A stretch of 64,000 bases of DNA, taken from contig CABJBA010000008.1 of assembly GCA_902363735.1 (NCBI GenBank), forward strand, positions 62,001 to 126,000, given 5' to 3'. Source of the stretch: Clostridiaceae bacterium. GTDB lineage: Bacteria; Bacillota; Clostridia; Lachnospirales; Lachnospiraceae. The position numbers were made by a program, and so were the translations under genes. The notes beneath the pieces are model-generated. The model saw nothing but the letters and a program-made list of their open reading frames with translations. It was not told the origin of the DNA and did not search any database. This document shows positions 34,697 through 43,241 of this stretch, piece after piece; the first letter of the stretch is position 1, and every line of letters starts with the position of its first letter.

Positions 34697-35920
34697 TTAC
34701 TCTTCCAATGATTTCATATAGTTATCCATGGCATCAGCCACTTTTTTGGAGTAAGCAACTGCTTCAACCACAGTTCTGGCTCCTAACACCACATCCCCAG
34801 AAGCAAAAACACCGGGAATGGTAGTCTGTCCACTTTCATCAGTCACCAAAAGACCGCTGCTTCCGGCTTTTAATCCCTCAGTCGTATTTACCAGTTTACT
34901 CTTGGGGCCCTGACTGATGGAAATGATGGTAGAGTCAGCGTGAACCTGCTCCATCTCGTCTTCACTTCCAGTATGATTTTCTTCGTCATCATAGATCAGG
35001 TTCTCAAACACAGGGCCATCATCCGTAATTTCAATGATCTGCTTTGCAAACTGGAATTCAGCTCCGTCAATCTTCGCATAATTGGTTTCATGGTCGCTTG
35101 CATTGCTGTGGAGTCCTCTGGCATAAAGTGTTACCTTCCTTGCTCCGTGCCGGATCGCAGTCCTTGCCACATCCATGGCGGAATTTCCCATTCCAATAAT
35201 GGCTACGGTCTCTCCAAGATCATAGGCATCGGGATTTGCCAGATAGTCGATGGCATAGTGAACATTTCCCAGAGACTCTCCCTTAACCCCCAAAGTCTTT
35301 GGCCTCCAGACACCAGTCCCTATAAATATGCTCTTATAGCCGTCACGAATCAAATCCTTGATTTCCAGGGCAGTTCCGATGGCGGTATTGGGGCGGATTT
35401 TTACTCCGATCTCCAAAAGCTTCTTTTTATATCTGTCTAAGATTGTTTTAGGCAGGCGGAATTCCGGTATTCCATACTGCAGAACACCTCCCAGCTTGTC
35501 CTTGGAATCAAAAATGGTCACGCTGTAGCCTTCCTTTGTGAGAAGAAAGGCAATAGTGATTCCCGCAGGCCCTGCACCGATTACTGCCACTTTCTTTCCA
35601 TTTTTAGGCTTGCATTCGATTTTCATCTTATCAAAAATAGTATCAGAAATATAATTTTCAATGCTGCTGATGTGAACCGGCTGTCCCTTTTTACCCAGAA
35701 TACAATGACCTTCACACTGCTTTTCATGATTGCAGACGAGGGAACAGACAATTGACAGTGGATTGTTTTCAAATACCATATCTCCTGCTGCGTTTAAATC
35801 CCCTCCTTTAAACGCCTGAATCATCTGGGGAATGGGGGTATTGATGGGGCAGCCCTGACGGCATAAAGGCTTTTTGCAGTTTAAACATCTGTTTGCTTCA
35901 TCGATTACATGAACTCCCAT
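34697..35920 (-). CDS. GltD-like NAD(P)H-dependent FAD oxidoreductase
   Basis: 407 residues. An N-terminal iron-sulfur domain (CLNCKKPLCRQGCPINTPIP, then CSLVCNHEKQCEGHC) is followed by two dinucleotide folds: KKVAVIGAGPAGITIAFLL (FAD, near 110) and VAIIGMGNSAMDVARTA (NAD(P)H). The end VFASGDVVLGARTVVEAV is typical. This is the glutamate synthase small-subunit / NfnB / PreT group. No glutamate synthase large subunit is adjacent, so it may act alone or with a distant partner. A perfect 14-bp palindrome lies about 70 bases upstream. Confidence 0.9.
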   Translation of the reverse strand: MGVHVIDEANRCLNCKKPLCRQGCPINTPIPQMIQAFKGGDLNAAGDMVFENNPLSIVCSLVCNHEKQCEGHCILGKKGQPVHISSIENYISDTIFDKMKIECKPKNGKKVAVIGAGPAGITIAFLLTKEGYSVTIFDSKDKLGGVLQYGIPEFRLPKTILDRYKKKLLEIGVKIRPNTAIGTALEIKDLIRDGYKSIFIGTGVWRPKTLGVKGESLGNVHYAIDYLANPDAYDLGETVAIIGMGNSAMDVARTAIRHGARKVTLYARGLHSNASDHETNYAKIDGAEFQFAKQIIEITDDGPVFENLIYDDEENHTGSEDEMEQVHADSTIISISQGPKSKLVNTTEGLKAGSSGLLVTDESGQTTIPGVFASGDVVLGARTVVEAVAYSKKVADAMDNYMKSLEE

Positions 35921-35991
35921 AATTTATTTACCTCTCTTTTTCTATATTGGCCTCCGGATATTATCTCCGTAAGGCGGCTATTTCAACCGAA

Positions 35992-36005
35992 TATTGTATA
36001 CAATA
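35992..36005. promoter_or_regulatory. Palindromic operator candidate upstream of the GltD-like gene
   Basis: TATTGTATACAATA is a perfect 14-bp palindrome 72 bases before the GltD-like start. The TTGTATACAA core resembles operators of GntR-family repressors. No GntR gene lies in the window, so the regulator would be distant. Confidence 0.4.
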
Positions 36006-36142
36006 AGTTTACATATTTCACATCATATCATACTCAAAATGATAAAATCAATAGCCTTCACCAATGTATAAAAAAAAATAAATTATGACAAAAATATATC
36101 GAACAAACCACCTATTTACCTTGTTTTTCCGCCTTTTTCAGA

Positions 36143-36667
36143 TTATTTTCCCTCGTAGACAATCAGGGATTCCACATCATATTTTTCCAGTTTATCCACT
36201 CCTTTTAACCCTGACAGCTCCATAATAAAGCAGATTTTCACCACTACTCCACCAAGCTCTTCCACCAGCTTGATAATGGCTTCTATGGTTCCTCCTGTAG
36301 CGATCAGGTCATCGATAATAACCACCTTCTGTCCAGGTTTAATGGAATCCCTGTGAAGCTCAATAGTGGCCGTTCCATACTCCAGTTCGTAGTCCGCAGA
36401 TACCACTTCCCTAGGAAGCTTCCCCTTTTTCCTGACAGGGATAAAGCTTTTATGCTCTGCATAAGCTACCGGCACACCAAAGATAAAACCTCTTGATTCC
36501 GGACCCACAACGGTATCATACTCCACTCCCTCAAGCATGTCCCTGAGCCCATTCACTGCCAGAGCAAGTCCGTCTGCATCCTCAAGTATGGTGGTTACAT
36601 CCCGAAAGACAATTCCCTCCTCTGGAAAATCAGGAATACTTGTAACATAGTCTTCTAATCGCTTCAT
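36143..36667 (-). CDS. apt: Adenine phosphoribosyltransferase
   Basis: 174 residues, normal length. PRPP-binding motif VVIIDDLIATGGTIEAI near 115-131, with the family-typical GPESRGFIFGVPVAY and FIPVRKKGKLP segments. It forms AMP from adenine and PRPP. The N-terminus DYVTSIPDFPEEGIVFRDVT is conserved. Confidence 0.97.
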   Translation of the reverse strand: MKRLEDYVTSIPDFPEEGIVFRDVTTILEDADGLALAVNGLRDMLEGVEYDTVVGPESRGFIFGVPVAYAEHKSFIPVRKKGKLPREVVSADYELEYGTATIELHRDSIKPGQKVVIIDDLIATGGTIEAIIKLVEELGGVVVKICFIMELSGLKGVDKLEKYDVESLIVYEGK

Positions 36668-36794
36668 TTCTTTATACCTCGTATTGTTTTATTTTTAACC
36701 AACTTAAATTTTCTCAACCCCTCTATTATAACTCAAAGATTTCTTCCAGGCAAATGTTGTTTTTTAATATTGCCGTTTTTTAAGCAAAAATAAA

Positions 36795-36823
36795 AGCCCT
36801 CCGCATCTTCAATCCGGAAGGCT
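36795..36823 (-). terminator. Terminator of xerD
   Basis: AGCC-TCCG pairs with CGGA-GGCT with one internal mismatch; the minus strand continues with TTTTATTTTTGC. It begins 18 bases past the xerD stop. Confidence 0.75.
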
Positions 36824-36840
36824 CTTGTACAGTCTCTAAA

Positions 36841-37728
36841 TTATCTCCTGGGATGTGCTCCCGTATAAGCACGGCGCACTGATTCTCCCCAGGTACAGTT
36901 CATATACAACTGGGTGGAGGACATATCGGAATGTCCCATCATGGCTTGTACCGCACGGATATCGGCTCCGCCATGGAGCAAATGTGCTGCAAAGGAATGA
37001 CGCAGAGTATGAGGTGTAATATCCGCTTCAATCCCTGCTTTATCTCCGTAAAACTTAATAATCTTCCAAAAGCCCTGACGGCTCATAGGCATTCCGTTAC
37101 AGTTGGTGAAAAGCCACTGGGAATCCATATCCCGGAGCAGGCACTCCCTTCCCCGCTCTATATAAGCGGAAAGTGCCAGCTTGGCCACCTTTCCAAAAGG
37201 AACCATACGTTCCTTCTGCTCATCCTTGCAGGTAATATAACCTACGGTCAGATTTACATTCTCTTTTTTCAAATGAATGATTTCTGATACCCGTATGCCT
37301 GTGGCATAAAGAAGCTCCAGCATGGCCCTGTCCCGAAGCTCCTTTGGAGAGTCTCCGCTGGGCTGGCTCAGCAAACAGTTTACTTCCTCAACAGTTAAAA
37401 TGATAGGTGCTTTCTTTTCAACCTTAGGAGCCTTTAAAAGCTCGGCCGGATCTTTTAATATATTCCCTTCTCCCCACTCATAGTGGAAAAAAGCTTTCAT
37501 AGAGGCCAGACACCGTGAAATAGTGGTGGAAGCTTTTCCTCCTTTTTCCAGGTAAAGGATATAGGAAATCAGACTGGTCTTCGTCACCTTGTCCACAGTC
37601 TGGATTCCCTGCTGTCTTAAAAAGGAGGACATCTGCATCAAATCTCTTTGATAAGATACCTCCGTATTCTTGGATGTTTTTTTGATCTCTCTCAAATACA
37701 CAATAAAATGATCTATCTCTCCTAACAT
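36841..37728 (-). CDS. xerD: Tyrosine recombinase XerD family
   Basis: 295 residues, XerC/D length. SAM-like N-domain (IDHFIVYLREIKKTSKNTEVSY...) and catalytic residues in ATGIRVSEI, KDEQKERMVPF, HTLRHSFAAHLL, MGHSDMSSTQLYMN (nucleophile Tyr). It resolves chromosome dimers at dif. The order nudF-spoIIM-xerD matches the Bacillus nudF-spoIIM-fur-xerD locus, which supports XerD and separates it from the integrase at 17436-18575. Confidence 0.9.
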   Translation of the reverse strand: MLGEIDHFIVYLREIKKTSKNTEVSYQRDLMQMSSFLRQQGIQTVDKVTKTSLISYILYLEKGGKASTTISRCLASMKAFFHYEWGEGNILKDPAELLKAPKVEKKAPIILTVEEVNCLLSQPSGDSPKELRDRAMLELLYATGIRVSEIIHLKKENVNLTVGYITCKDEQKERMVPFGKVAKLALSAYIERGRECLLRDMDSQWLFTNCNGMPMSRQGFWKIIKFYGDKAGIEADITPHTLRHSFAAHLLHGGADIRAVQAMMGHSDMSSTQLYMNCTWGESVRRAYTGAHPRR

Positions 37729-37926
37729 TGCCCTATCCCCTAACCTGACTGTTTAAAAATGCCCTAAAACAAGGCTTCTTCCTAACATTATATATACTAT
37801 TTTCGATAAAATCAAACACATTTTTTTACAATGAAACCACTTTCAAGCTATTTTTTGCAGCCAGTACAAGATGTAGGAAAGAATTTATTTTTTTCCGCAA
37901 TATGTGGTAAAGAAAAGGGAATAATT

Positions 37927-38505
37927 TTAAAGTATTAATTTTAAAAAAAACGGATTCAACCAGGCTTCGCAGGCACTTCCCAGGGCAGCCAGGAGCAAAA
38001 GCAGTAAAAAGGCCGGTATACGAAACCGCCTGCCTCTTTGCATTCCCCAAAAGAGAAGTATCCCCCAAAGCGGAAGGTAAAGAAGACCCTGAGGCATCAG
38101 AGACATGAGAAAAACAGGAAGCCCCATGAGCCCCTTTTGAATGGTTATGACGGAAAGAATAACTCCCATGGAAAAGCCCATTCCCGCCGTCAGAAGGCAG
38201 AAGAGAAACGTGCCGTAAACGGTCAGTCCCATAAGCCAGGCAATCCAGACCTCCGCAGCTCTTTGCTTTAAAACCTGTCCAAACAATCCAAGACGCTCCT
38301 CCTGATTTAAGTTTACCTGCCCCTCCAAAAGTGCCAGATAATACCCTGCCTCCTCCATAAAGGTAGGATACCAGAAGTTTGCCGCTGCTGTCCCGGCCAC
38401 AAGCCCGGCTAAAAAACAGAGGATATAACGGTCCCAGGCCCGGCTATCCCCTGGTCCCACAGTCCCCTCCGGGCGAAATTTCAATTGATCCAATACCTCA
38501 GCCAT
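37927..38505 (-). CDS. spoIIM: Stage II sporulation protein M
   Basis: 192 residues. Several hydrophobic helices: about 28-45, 95-120, 125-145 and two near the C-terminus, with the family-typical small-residue-rich stretches (AGMGFSMGVIL, MSLMPQGLLYLPLW). SpoIIM works with SpoIID and SpoIIP in peptidoglycan remodelling during engulfment, so the organism is probably spore-forming. Gene order with nudF and xerD supports the call. The sequence is more divergent than its neighbours. Confidence 0.82.
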   Translation of the reverse strand: MAEVLDQLKFRPEGTVGPGDSRAWDRYILCFLAGLVAGTAAANFWYPTFMEEAGYYLALLEGQVNLNQEERLGLFGQVLKQRAAEVWIAWLMGLTVYGTFLFCLLTAGMGFSMGVILSVITIQKGLMGLPVFLMSLMPQGLLYLPLWGILLFWGMQRGRRFRIPAFLLLLLLAALGSACEAWLNPFFLKLIL

Positions 38506-38644
38506 ACAAAAATCCCCTTATAGGTTCTCTCATCACAGGCCGTTTCAAATACGCCTGTCTGATTATGAAAACAGCCTTTGTTTCCATAAATATATGTCCG
38601 TAAGGAGACATTTATTCTGCTGAGGAGCCGGATTTCCGCCCTTC

Positions 38645-39193
38645 TTATTTCACGCCGTACTTACGTGCATAAGCGAGGACAGATGCAATGGTCTTTCCGT
38701 CCGTAATCGTTCCCCGGTATATCATTTCCTCTAAATCCTTTACCTCCCACTCTTCGACTTCAATATATTCGTCCTCATCCAGATTCTGTTTGGATGGCTC
38801 CAGCTCCCTTGCTACAAATACATCGATGACTTCATCACAAAAGGCTACCGTCGTGTTGATCGTAATTAAATATTCCAGCTTTTCCTTATCCGTCCTGTAT
38901 CCCGTCTCCTCTTCCAGCTCCCTGTGGGCGCAATCGATTTTCGGCTCATCGGGATGATCCAGAGCTCCGGCCGGAATCTCCAGGGTATAGCAGTCCAGGG
39001 CATTGCGGTACTGGCGCACCATCAGAAGTTTTCCGTCTTTTGTAACCGGAACCACGGCTGCAGCTCCGTTGTGGTGAATAAAATCCCAGTGAGCCAGATG
39101 TCCATTGGCATCCACCGTATCTTCATATATTTTTAAAATTGATCCCTGATATTTTAAAGTTCTTTCCAGACGTTTTACAGGCTGCTGTTCCAT
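38645..39193 (-). CDS. nudF: ADP-ribose pyrophosphatase (NUDIX)
   Basis: 182 residues. The Nudix box is present as a glycine-led helix (GALDHPDEPKIDCAHRELEEETGY), with the metal-binding REL-EE core intact; MVRQYRNALDCYTLEIPAG precedes it as in ADP-ribose hydrolases. It cleaves ADP-ribose to AMP and ribose phosphate. It starts the conserved nudF-spoIIM-xerD order and lies 25 bases downstream of proC. Confidence 0.93.
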   Translation of the reverse strand: MEQQPVKRLERTLKYQGSILKIYEDTVDANGHLAHWDFIHHNGAAAVVPVTKDGKLLMVRQYRNALDCYTLEIPAGALDHPDEPKIDCAHRELEEETGYRTDKEKLEYLITINTTVAFCDEVIDVFVARELEPSKQNLDEDEYIEVEEWEVKDLEEMIYRGTITDGKTIASVLAYARKYGVK

Positions 39194-39218
39194 TTTTTCT
39201 TACCTCCGTTGTAAGGGA

Positions 39219-40013
39219 TTATATTTTTTCACATTTTGAAAAACAGGCGTCAGCCGCCTTTATGACCGCATTGCGAAAACCGTATTCCTCCAGGGCAGAT
39301 ACTGCCGCAATGGTAGTTCCTCCCGGAGAGCATACCTGGTCCTTTAAAGCTCCTGGATGAATTCCTGTTTCAAGAACCATTTTTGCACTGCCAAGAACGG
39401 TCTGGGCAGCCATCTCATAAGCGGCATCCCTTGGAAGTCCGTATTTTACGGCGCTGTCTGCCAGTGCCTCAATAAACATATAAACATAGGCAGGTGAGCT
39501 TCCGCTGACGCAGACTACTGCATTCATCAGACGCTCCTCTACAATACGCACCTTCCCAAGGGACCGGAAAATATTCTCAATGGATTTCTTTTCCTCGGGA
39601 GAAAATTCCTTTTCTAAAAAGCAGACTCCTGTCATTCCCTCTCCAAGAAGAGCCGGAGTATTGGGCATGGCCCGGACCACCCGGATTTCCTCTCCCAATT
39701 GTTCTCTCAGCTGGTCTGTGGTGATTCCGGGGGCAATGGAAATGACCACCTGCTCCTTTGTCACTACGCCCCGGATACCCGCCAGCACTGGGGGGAAATA
39801 TTGAGGTTTTACAGCCAGCACAACGTATTTTACCTGCTTTACGCATTCCGCGTTGTTTTCCCCATGAGACACTCCGGTCTCCTCTGTAACCTGTCTGCAC
39901 TTGTCCAAATTGACATCGGTAAAGATTAAGTCTTCTTTTTTATATTCCTTAAGCAGCCCTTTTAATATGGCCCCTCCCATATTTCCAATTCCTATGATTC
40001 CTATTTCTGCCAT
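39219..40013 (-). CDS. proC: Pyrroline-5-carboxylate reductase
   Basis: 264 residues. The NADPH-binding N-terminus is IGIIGIGNMGGAILKGLL; the C-terminal dimerisation domain carries VSGSSPAYVYMFIEALAD and the signature LKDQVCSPGGTTIAAVSALE. It makes the last step of proline synthesis. No other proline gene is adjacent. Confidence 0.97.
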   Translation of the reverse strand: MAEIGIIGIGNMGGAILKGLLKEYKKEDLIFTDVNLDKCRQVTEETGVSHGENNAECVKQVKYVVLAVKPQYFPPVLAGIRGVVTKEQVVISIAPGITTDQLREQLGEEIRVVRAMPNTPALLGEGMTGVCFLEKEFSPEEKKSIENIFRSLGKVRIVEERLMNAVVCVSGSSPAYVYMFIEALADSAVKYGLPRDAAYEMAAQTVLGSAKMVLETGIHPGALKDQVCSPGGTTIAAVSALEEYGFRNAVIKAADACFSKCEKI

Positions 40014-40160
40014 GGTTTTATTCTCCTGCTTTATTATTTTTGATCTTGCAAAGACCGTTTATCATCATTTTAGCACTATCTTTTTATGAATGTCAATTTA
40101 AGACTATCTTTCTCCGGAAGAATTAATCAGGACTGCCTCTTATCTTTAAAAAAATAAAAA

Positions 40161-40191
40161 GCGCCAACTCCGGTTATTGGGGATTTGGCGC
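40161..40191 (-). terminator. Terminator of the thioredoxin reductase-like gene
   Basis: GCGCCAA pairs with TTGGCGC; the minus strand continues TTTTTATTTTTTT. It lies 28 bases past the stop. Confidence 0.88.
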
Positions 40192-40218
40192 CTTTAGAAA
40201 AGCTTTATACAACTCTCT

Positions 40219-41439
40219 CTATTTGCAGAAATCTTTTATACGTTCTTCCGTGATTCCATTATAACATTTCTCTATCATCTGACCATCTTTAATCCAGACC
40301 ATGCAGGGAGTCTTATCCACCTTAAGACGCTTTGCAATTCCATCTGATTTATATATATCAACACAGGTCACACAAAGGCTGGAATGCTCTTGTTCAAATT
40401 CTTTAAAAACCGGCAGCAGCTCTCTTGACAAAGGATCAACTGCATTATAAATATACACCAGGGATGGTTTTCCTTCATTCATAATCTGTTTTTCGAAAAC
40501 TTCACTTTCGGATATATACTTTTCCGCACCGTATCCTGCAATGGCGCCGTCTCCTACTGCTGTCGCAACCTGCTTTAAGTATTTATCCCGAACATCTCCC
40601 ACTGCAAATACTCCAGGTATATTAGTCTCCATCCTCTCATTTGTCTCAAGATAACCGCCCTTATTCATATCCAGAACTTGACGGAATATTTCCGTATTTG
40701 GCAGATAGCCGATAAACAGGAAACAGCTATCCACTGAAACAGCTATCTTTTCTTCTGTTTTCAAATTTTTCAACACGACTTTTTTCAGTCTTTCTTCCCC
40801 TTCAAAACTATCCGCCACGGTATTCCATATAAATTCCATTTTCGGATTGGCAAGCGCCTGGGCCTTTGCAATCTCGTTGCAGTCCATTTTGCCATTTTCA
40901 TGCATTACAGATACAATAACCTTATCAGCAAACTTTGTTAAAAATATTCCTTCTTCAATCGCTGCATCTCCGCTCCCGATTACCATGACCGTCTTTCCGG
41001 TATTTGCCGCTGCATCACAGGTCGCGCAGAAGGAAATGCCTTTATCATAAAGATATAATTCCTCATTTTTTGCGCCTGTAAGACGGGGCTTTCCACCGCT
41101 TCCGATAATAACTGTCTTTGCCTGGTAAGTAGTCCGGAATGTCTCTACCTGCTTTACATCTCCCTCCAGGGATACGGATTTTACATCTGTCAGCTTAAAT
41201 TCCACACCGAACTTTTTAGCCTGTTTATGAAATAATTCCATCAGCCCAAGCCCCGTCTCTCCATCAGGAAAACCAGGATAATTCTCTATTTCATTGGTAT
41301 ATGTGGCAAGTCCTCCTACGAGAGTTTTTTCTATAATTAGAGTTTTAAGCTTTGCTCTGCCGCAGTAGATTCCTGCTGTCAGCCCCGCAGCTCCTCCCCC
41401 TATAATCACCACATCATATGATTCTGTTTTTTTAGCCAT
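40219..41439 (-). CDS. trxB: Thioredoxin reductase fused to a CXXC-less thioredoxin-like domain
   Basis: 406 residues from the ATG at 41439 (MAKKTESYDVVIIGGG); an in-frame TTG at 41478 adds a tail with no clear site. FAD fold VVIIGGGAAGLTAGIY, redox-active CATC (Cys 138 and 141), NADPH fold VMVIGSGDAAIEEGI and GVFAVGDVRDK make it a complete low-molecular-weight thioredoxin reductase. About residues 310-406 add a thioredoxin-fold domain: LVYIYNAVDPLSRELLPVF then VDKTPCMVWIKDGQMIEK. Where thioredoxin has CGPC this reads DPLS, so the domain cannot do disulfide exchange at that site and may dock a partner. It lies next to the sulfur transport genes. Confidence 0.9.
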   Translation of the reverse strand: MAKKTESYDVVIIGGGAAGLTAGIYCGRAKLKTLIIEKTLVGGLATYTNEIENYPGFPDGETGLGLMELFHKQAKKFGVEFKLTDVKSVSLEGDVKQVETFRTTYQAKTVIIGSGGKPRLTGAKNEELYLYDKGISFCATCDAAANTGKTVMVIGSGDAAIEEGIFLTKFADKVIVSVMHENGKMDCNEIAKAQALANPKMEFIWNTVADSFEGEERLKKVVLKNLKTEEKIAVSVDSCFLFIGYLPNTEIFRQVLDMNKGGYLETNERMETNIPGVFAVGDVRDKYLKQVATAVGDGAIAGYGAEKYISESEVFEKQIMNEGKPSLVYIYNAVDPLSRELLPVFKEFEQEHSSLCVTCVDIYKSDGIAKRLKVDKTPCMVWIKDGQMIEKCYNGITEERIKDFCK

Positions 41440-41517
41440 TTCAGCCTGTCCCTTTCTGAGTACCCTACCCATTCCCAAATTTCTTATTGCTGTAATGGAA
41501 GGGTGCTCATATTATAC

Positions 41518-41543
41518 AGGGGCAATCAAATATGATTGCCCCT
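41518..41543. promoter_or_regulatory. Perfect 26-bp inverted repeat overlapping a candidate trxB promoter
   Basis: AGGGGCAATCA and TGATTGCCCCT flank AATA. On the minus strand it ends directly at GTATAATATG, so a TATAAT box (41511-41516) follows the repeat. No T-run follows, which argues against a simple terminator of the transporter operon and for an operator covering the -35/spacer region of the trxB-like gene. Both readings remain open. Confidence 0.5.
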
Positions 41544-41552
41544 CCTCATAAA

Positions 41553-42110
41553 TTACATAAAATATTTAGCTAATAATTTGCTTCCCAAGAAAGCTCCCAC
41601 CAGCAGAAACGCCCCAAACACCCAGCCGGATAAGGAAAACGCTGAAATTGCAGTAAAAAGAGCACCTATATTACAGCCATTGGCAAGTCTTGCTCCATAT
41701 CCCATGAATAAGCCTCCAAGAACTGCCGCTGCCACCTGCCGGAACGATTTGATCTTCTTGATCTTAAACTGCGAAGCAAATAACGTTGCTGCAAGAGCTC
41801 CCAGCACAATACCCAGATTACGGACCGAACCGCCGTCTGCCAGAAAACTGCCGTTAAGTTCCTTCTGCATTTTTTCAGAGGCATAATATACCCAGCCGCT
41901 TGCATCACCTCCAAGAGACTTGTATATCCAGGCACCCCAATTAGCAAATGCACTTGTCACTCCCCAGCCACTGCCAAGAGCTGAGAAATGGGCTATTTGA
42001 AAAACTGCAAGCAAAACAGCACCTGCCACGTATGTCAAAGGTTCTTTTAACAGTTTTTTGTAAATTGGATGATCACCAAGTTTAATAAAAAATTGTTTCA
42101 ATTTTTTCAC
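41553..42110 (-). CDS. YeeE/YedE family transporter, C-terminal half
   Basis: 185 residues with about five membrane helices. The conserved YeeE/YedE motif GYGARLANGCNIGALFTAISAFSL includes the cysteine implicated in sulfur-compound passage, and LSGWVFGAFLLVGAFLGSKLL follows. Single-chain members are about 350 residues; this gene and the 228-residue gene upstream together give that length, with a TusA-like gene in between. In E. coli the YeeE/TsuA group imports thiosulfate. Thiosulfate, sulfide-type or selenium compounds are possible here. Confidence 0.85.
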   Translation of the reverse strand: MKKLKQFFIKLGDHPIYKKLLKEPLTYVAGAVLLAVFQIAHFSALGSGWGVTSAFANWGAWIYKSLGGDASGWVYYASEKMQKELNGSFLADGGSVRNLGIVLGALAATLFASQFKIKKIKSFRQVAAAVLGGLFMGYGARLANGCNIGALFTAISAFSLSGWVFGAFLLVGAFLGSKLLAKYFM

Positions 42111-42129
42111 CTGCTTCCACAGTAGTTAT

Positions 42130-42357
42130 TTACTTTGTTTTTTCAATGATGATTTCCCACTCTCCATCATCCACTTCTTCAATTTCCACGTTATGTCCCT
42201 GTTTTCTCGCCCACTCAGGAATATTTTTCATTGCACAGCTATGGTCGATGGATACAGCCAAAACATCTCCTACTGATAACTCATTTATTTTCTTTTCCGT
42301 TTTCATAAGGGGGACCGGACAAGCCTCTCCCAGACAATCCAATGTAAATTCAGCCAT
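42130..42357 (-). CDS. TusA/SirA-like sulfur carrier protein
   Basis: 75 residues, complete TusA-like fold. LDCLGEACPVPLMKTEKKI carries the persulfide cysteine of the CPxP motif and an upstream Cys; the rest (VLAVSIDHSCAMKNIPEWARKQGHNV) is family-typical with a further Cys. In YeeE/YeeD pairs such a protein receives sulfur delivered by the membrane partner. It lies between the two transporter halves (19 and 25 bases apart), so all three are surely co-transcribed. Confidence 0.93.
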   Translation of the reverse strand: MAEFTLDCLGEACPVPLMKTEKKINELSVGDVLAVSIDHSCAMKNIPEWARKQGHNVEIEEVDDGEWEIIIEKTK

Positions 42358-42382
42358 GTGATATCTCCTCTAATTTAAAATT

Positions 42383-43069
42383 TTATTCTGCACTTCCCAT
42401 TTTCTTCTCCTGCCACTTAACAGCCGCTATGTATAACAGTACAATAATCAATCCCTGTACCACAATTGCACCAAACCAGCCAAACACATCCGGCAAAAAG
42501 ATCTTGGGAGCATTTTTATTAAACCTGCTCCAAAAGTTCATATCGTGTGCACCCCAGAGAGAACCTGCTATGAAAAACACCAAAGAAAGCATTTGCATGG
42601 TGAATCCCTCTCCAACGCGCATTAAAGTTCCGGAGGCACAACCACCGGCTATGACCATTCCAATTCCAAATAAAACTGCACCGATCATTAATGGCAATCC
42701 GATGGGCGCAACGCCGCTCATGCTCAAATTTGATTCTGCATTTGACATAACACTGGCATACTTAATTGCCCATAAACCCACACTGCCAACTGCAACTGCC
42801 ACCAGTACGGCTCTTGTTACAGATGTGCTTCCCGTAATACAGGGATCGCGGAACGCCGCTGTAAAGCAAAACCGAGAACGCTGCAGAATATACCCGAACG
42901 CAATACCAAATCCCCAATAAACAGGTAGTTTGCTGCTGTTCCCCGCCAGATAAAACCCAAATGCAATAATCAGCGCTGTAACCAAAATTGCATATGGAAT
43001 CTGGCTTTTTTTAGGCTTTCTCTGTTTACGTACTCTTTCCCCACTTATACTCTTATTAACCTCTGACAC
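42383..43069 (-). CDS. YeeE/YedE family transporter, N-terminal half
   Basis: 228 residues, basic N-terminus then about five or six helices. Conserved sulfur-transporter features: RSRFCFTAAFRDPCITGS near 65-82 and GMVIAGGCASGTLMRVGEG near 138-156, each with cysteines at positions used by the family. First gene of the split transporter operon, divergent from the LysR regulator gene with 241 bases between. The C-terminal half is encoded two genes downstream. Confidence 0.87.
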   Translation of the reverse strand: MSEVNKSISGERVRKQRKPKKSQIPYAILVTALIIAFGFYLAGNSSKLPVYWGFGIAFGYILQRSRFCFTAAFRDPCITGSTSVTRAVLVAVAVGSVGLWAIKYASVMSNAESNLSMSGVAPIGLPLMIGAVLFGIGMVIAGGCASGTLMRVGEGFTMQMLSLVFFIAGSLWGAHDMNFWSRFNKNAPKIFLPDVFGWFGAIVVQGLIIVLLYIAAVKWQEKKMGSAE

Positions 43070-43128
43070 GTAAATCCCCCTTTCTTAAAATATTTTGTTA
43101 TTTTAATAACGAAATCACAATTCAAATT

Positions 43129-43170
43129 ATATCACATTTATCTAAATCCGGTTAATCAAGAATGTGATAT
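43129..43170. promoter_or_regulatory. Inverted repeat in the divergent lysR/transporter promoter region
   Basis: ATATCACATT (43129-43138) and AATGTGATAT (43161-43170) are perfect 10-bp inverted arms with centres 32 bp apart, about three helical turns. GTTATT-TT-AATAAC (43097-43110) is a second, smaller dyad closer to the transporter start. Both are plausible binding sites of the divergently encoded LysR protein; which strand they serve is not resolved. Confidence 0.4.
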
Positions 43171-43208
43171 GTTATAAGATTTACTTATATCCCATTACTT
43201 TATCCCAC

Positions 43209-43237
43209 TAGTCACCGTGAAATTTATTTGCTATAAT
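43209..43237 (+). promoter_or_regulatory. Candidate lysR promoter
   Basis: TAGTCA, a 17-base spacer and TATAAT (43232-43237) lie about 75 bases before the lysR ATG. The -10 box is perfect and the -35 matches 4 of 6. Confidence 0.55.
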
Positions 43238-43241
43238 AAAA

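Noticed and set aside
36841..37728. XerD-like recombinase as the enzyme acting on the 27-bp repeats
   Set aside because: It lies in the conserved nudF-spoIIM-xerD context and is expected to act at dif; the repeats bracket their own integrase and do not look like dif.
43097..43170. CRP-like site (TGTGA/TCACA) upstream of the sulfur transporter
   Set aside because: Half-sites face the wrong way and are 32 bp apart centre to centre, so a CRP-type site is not supported; kept only as a generic inverted repeat.
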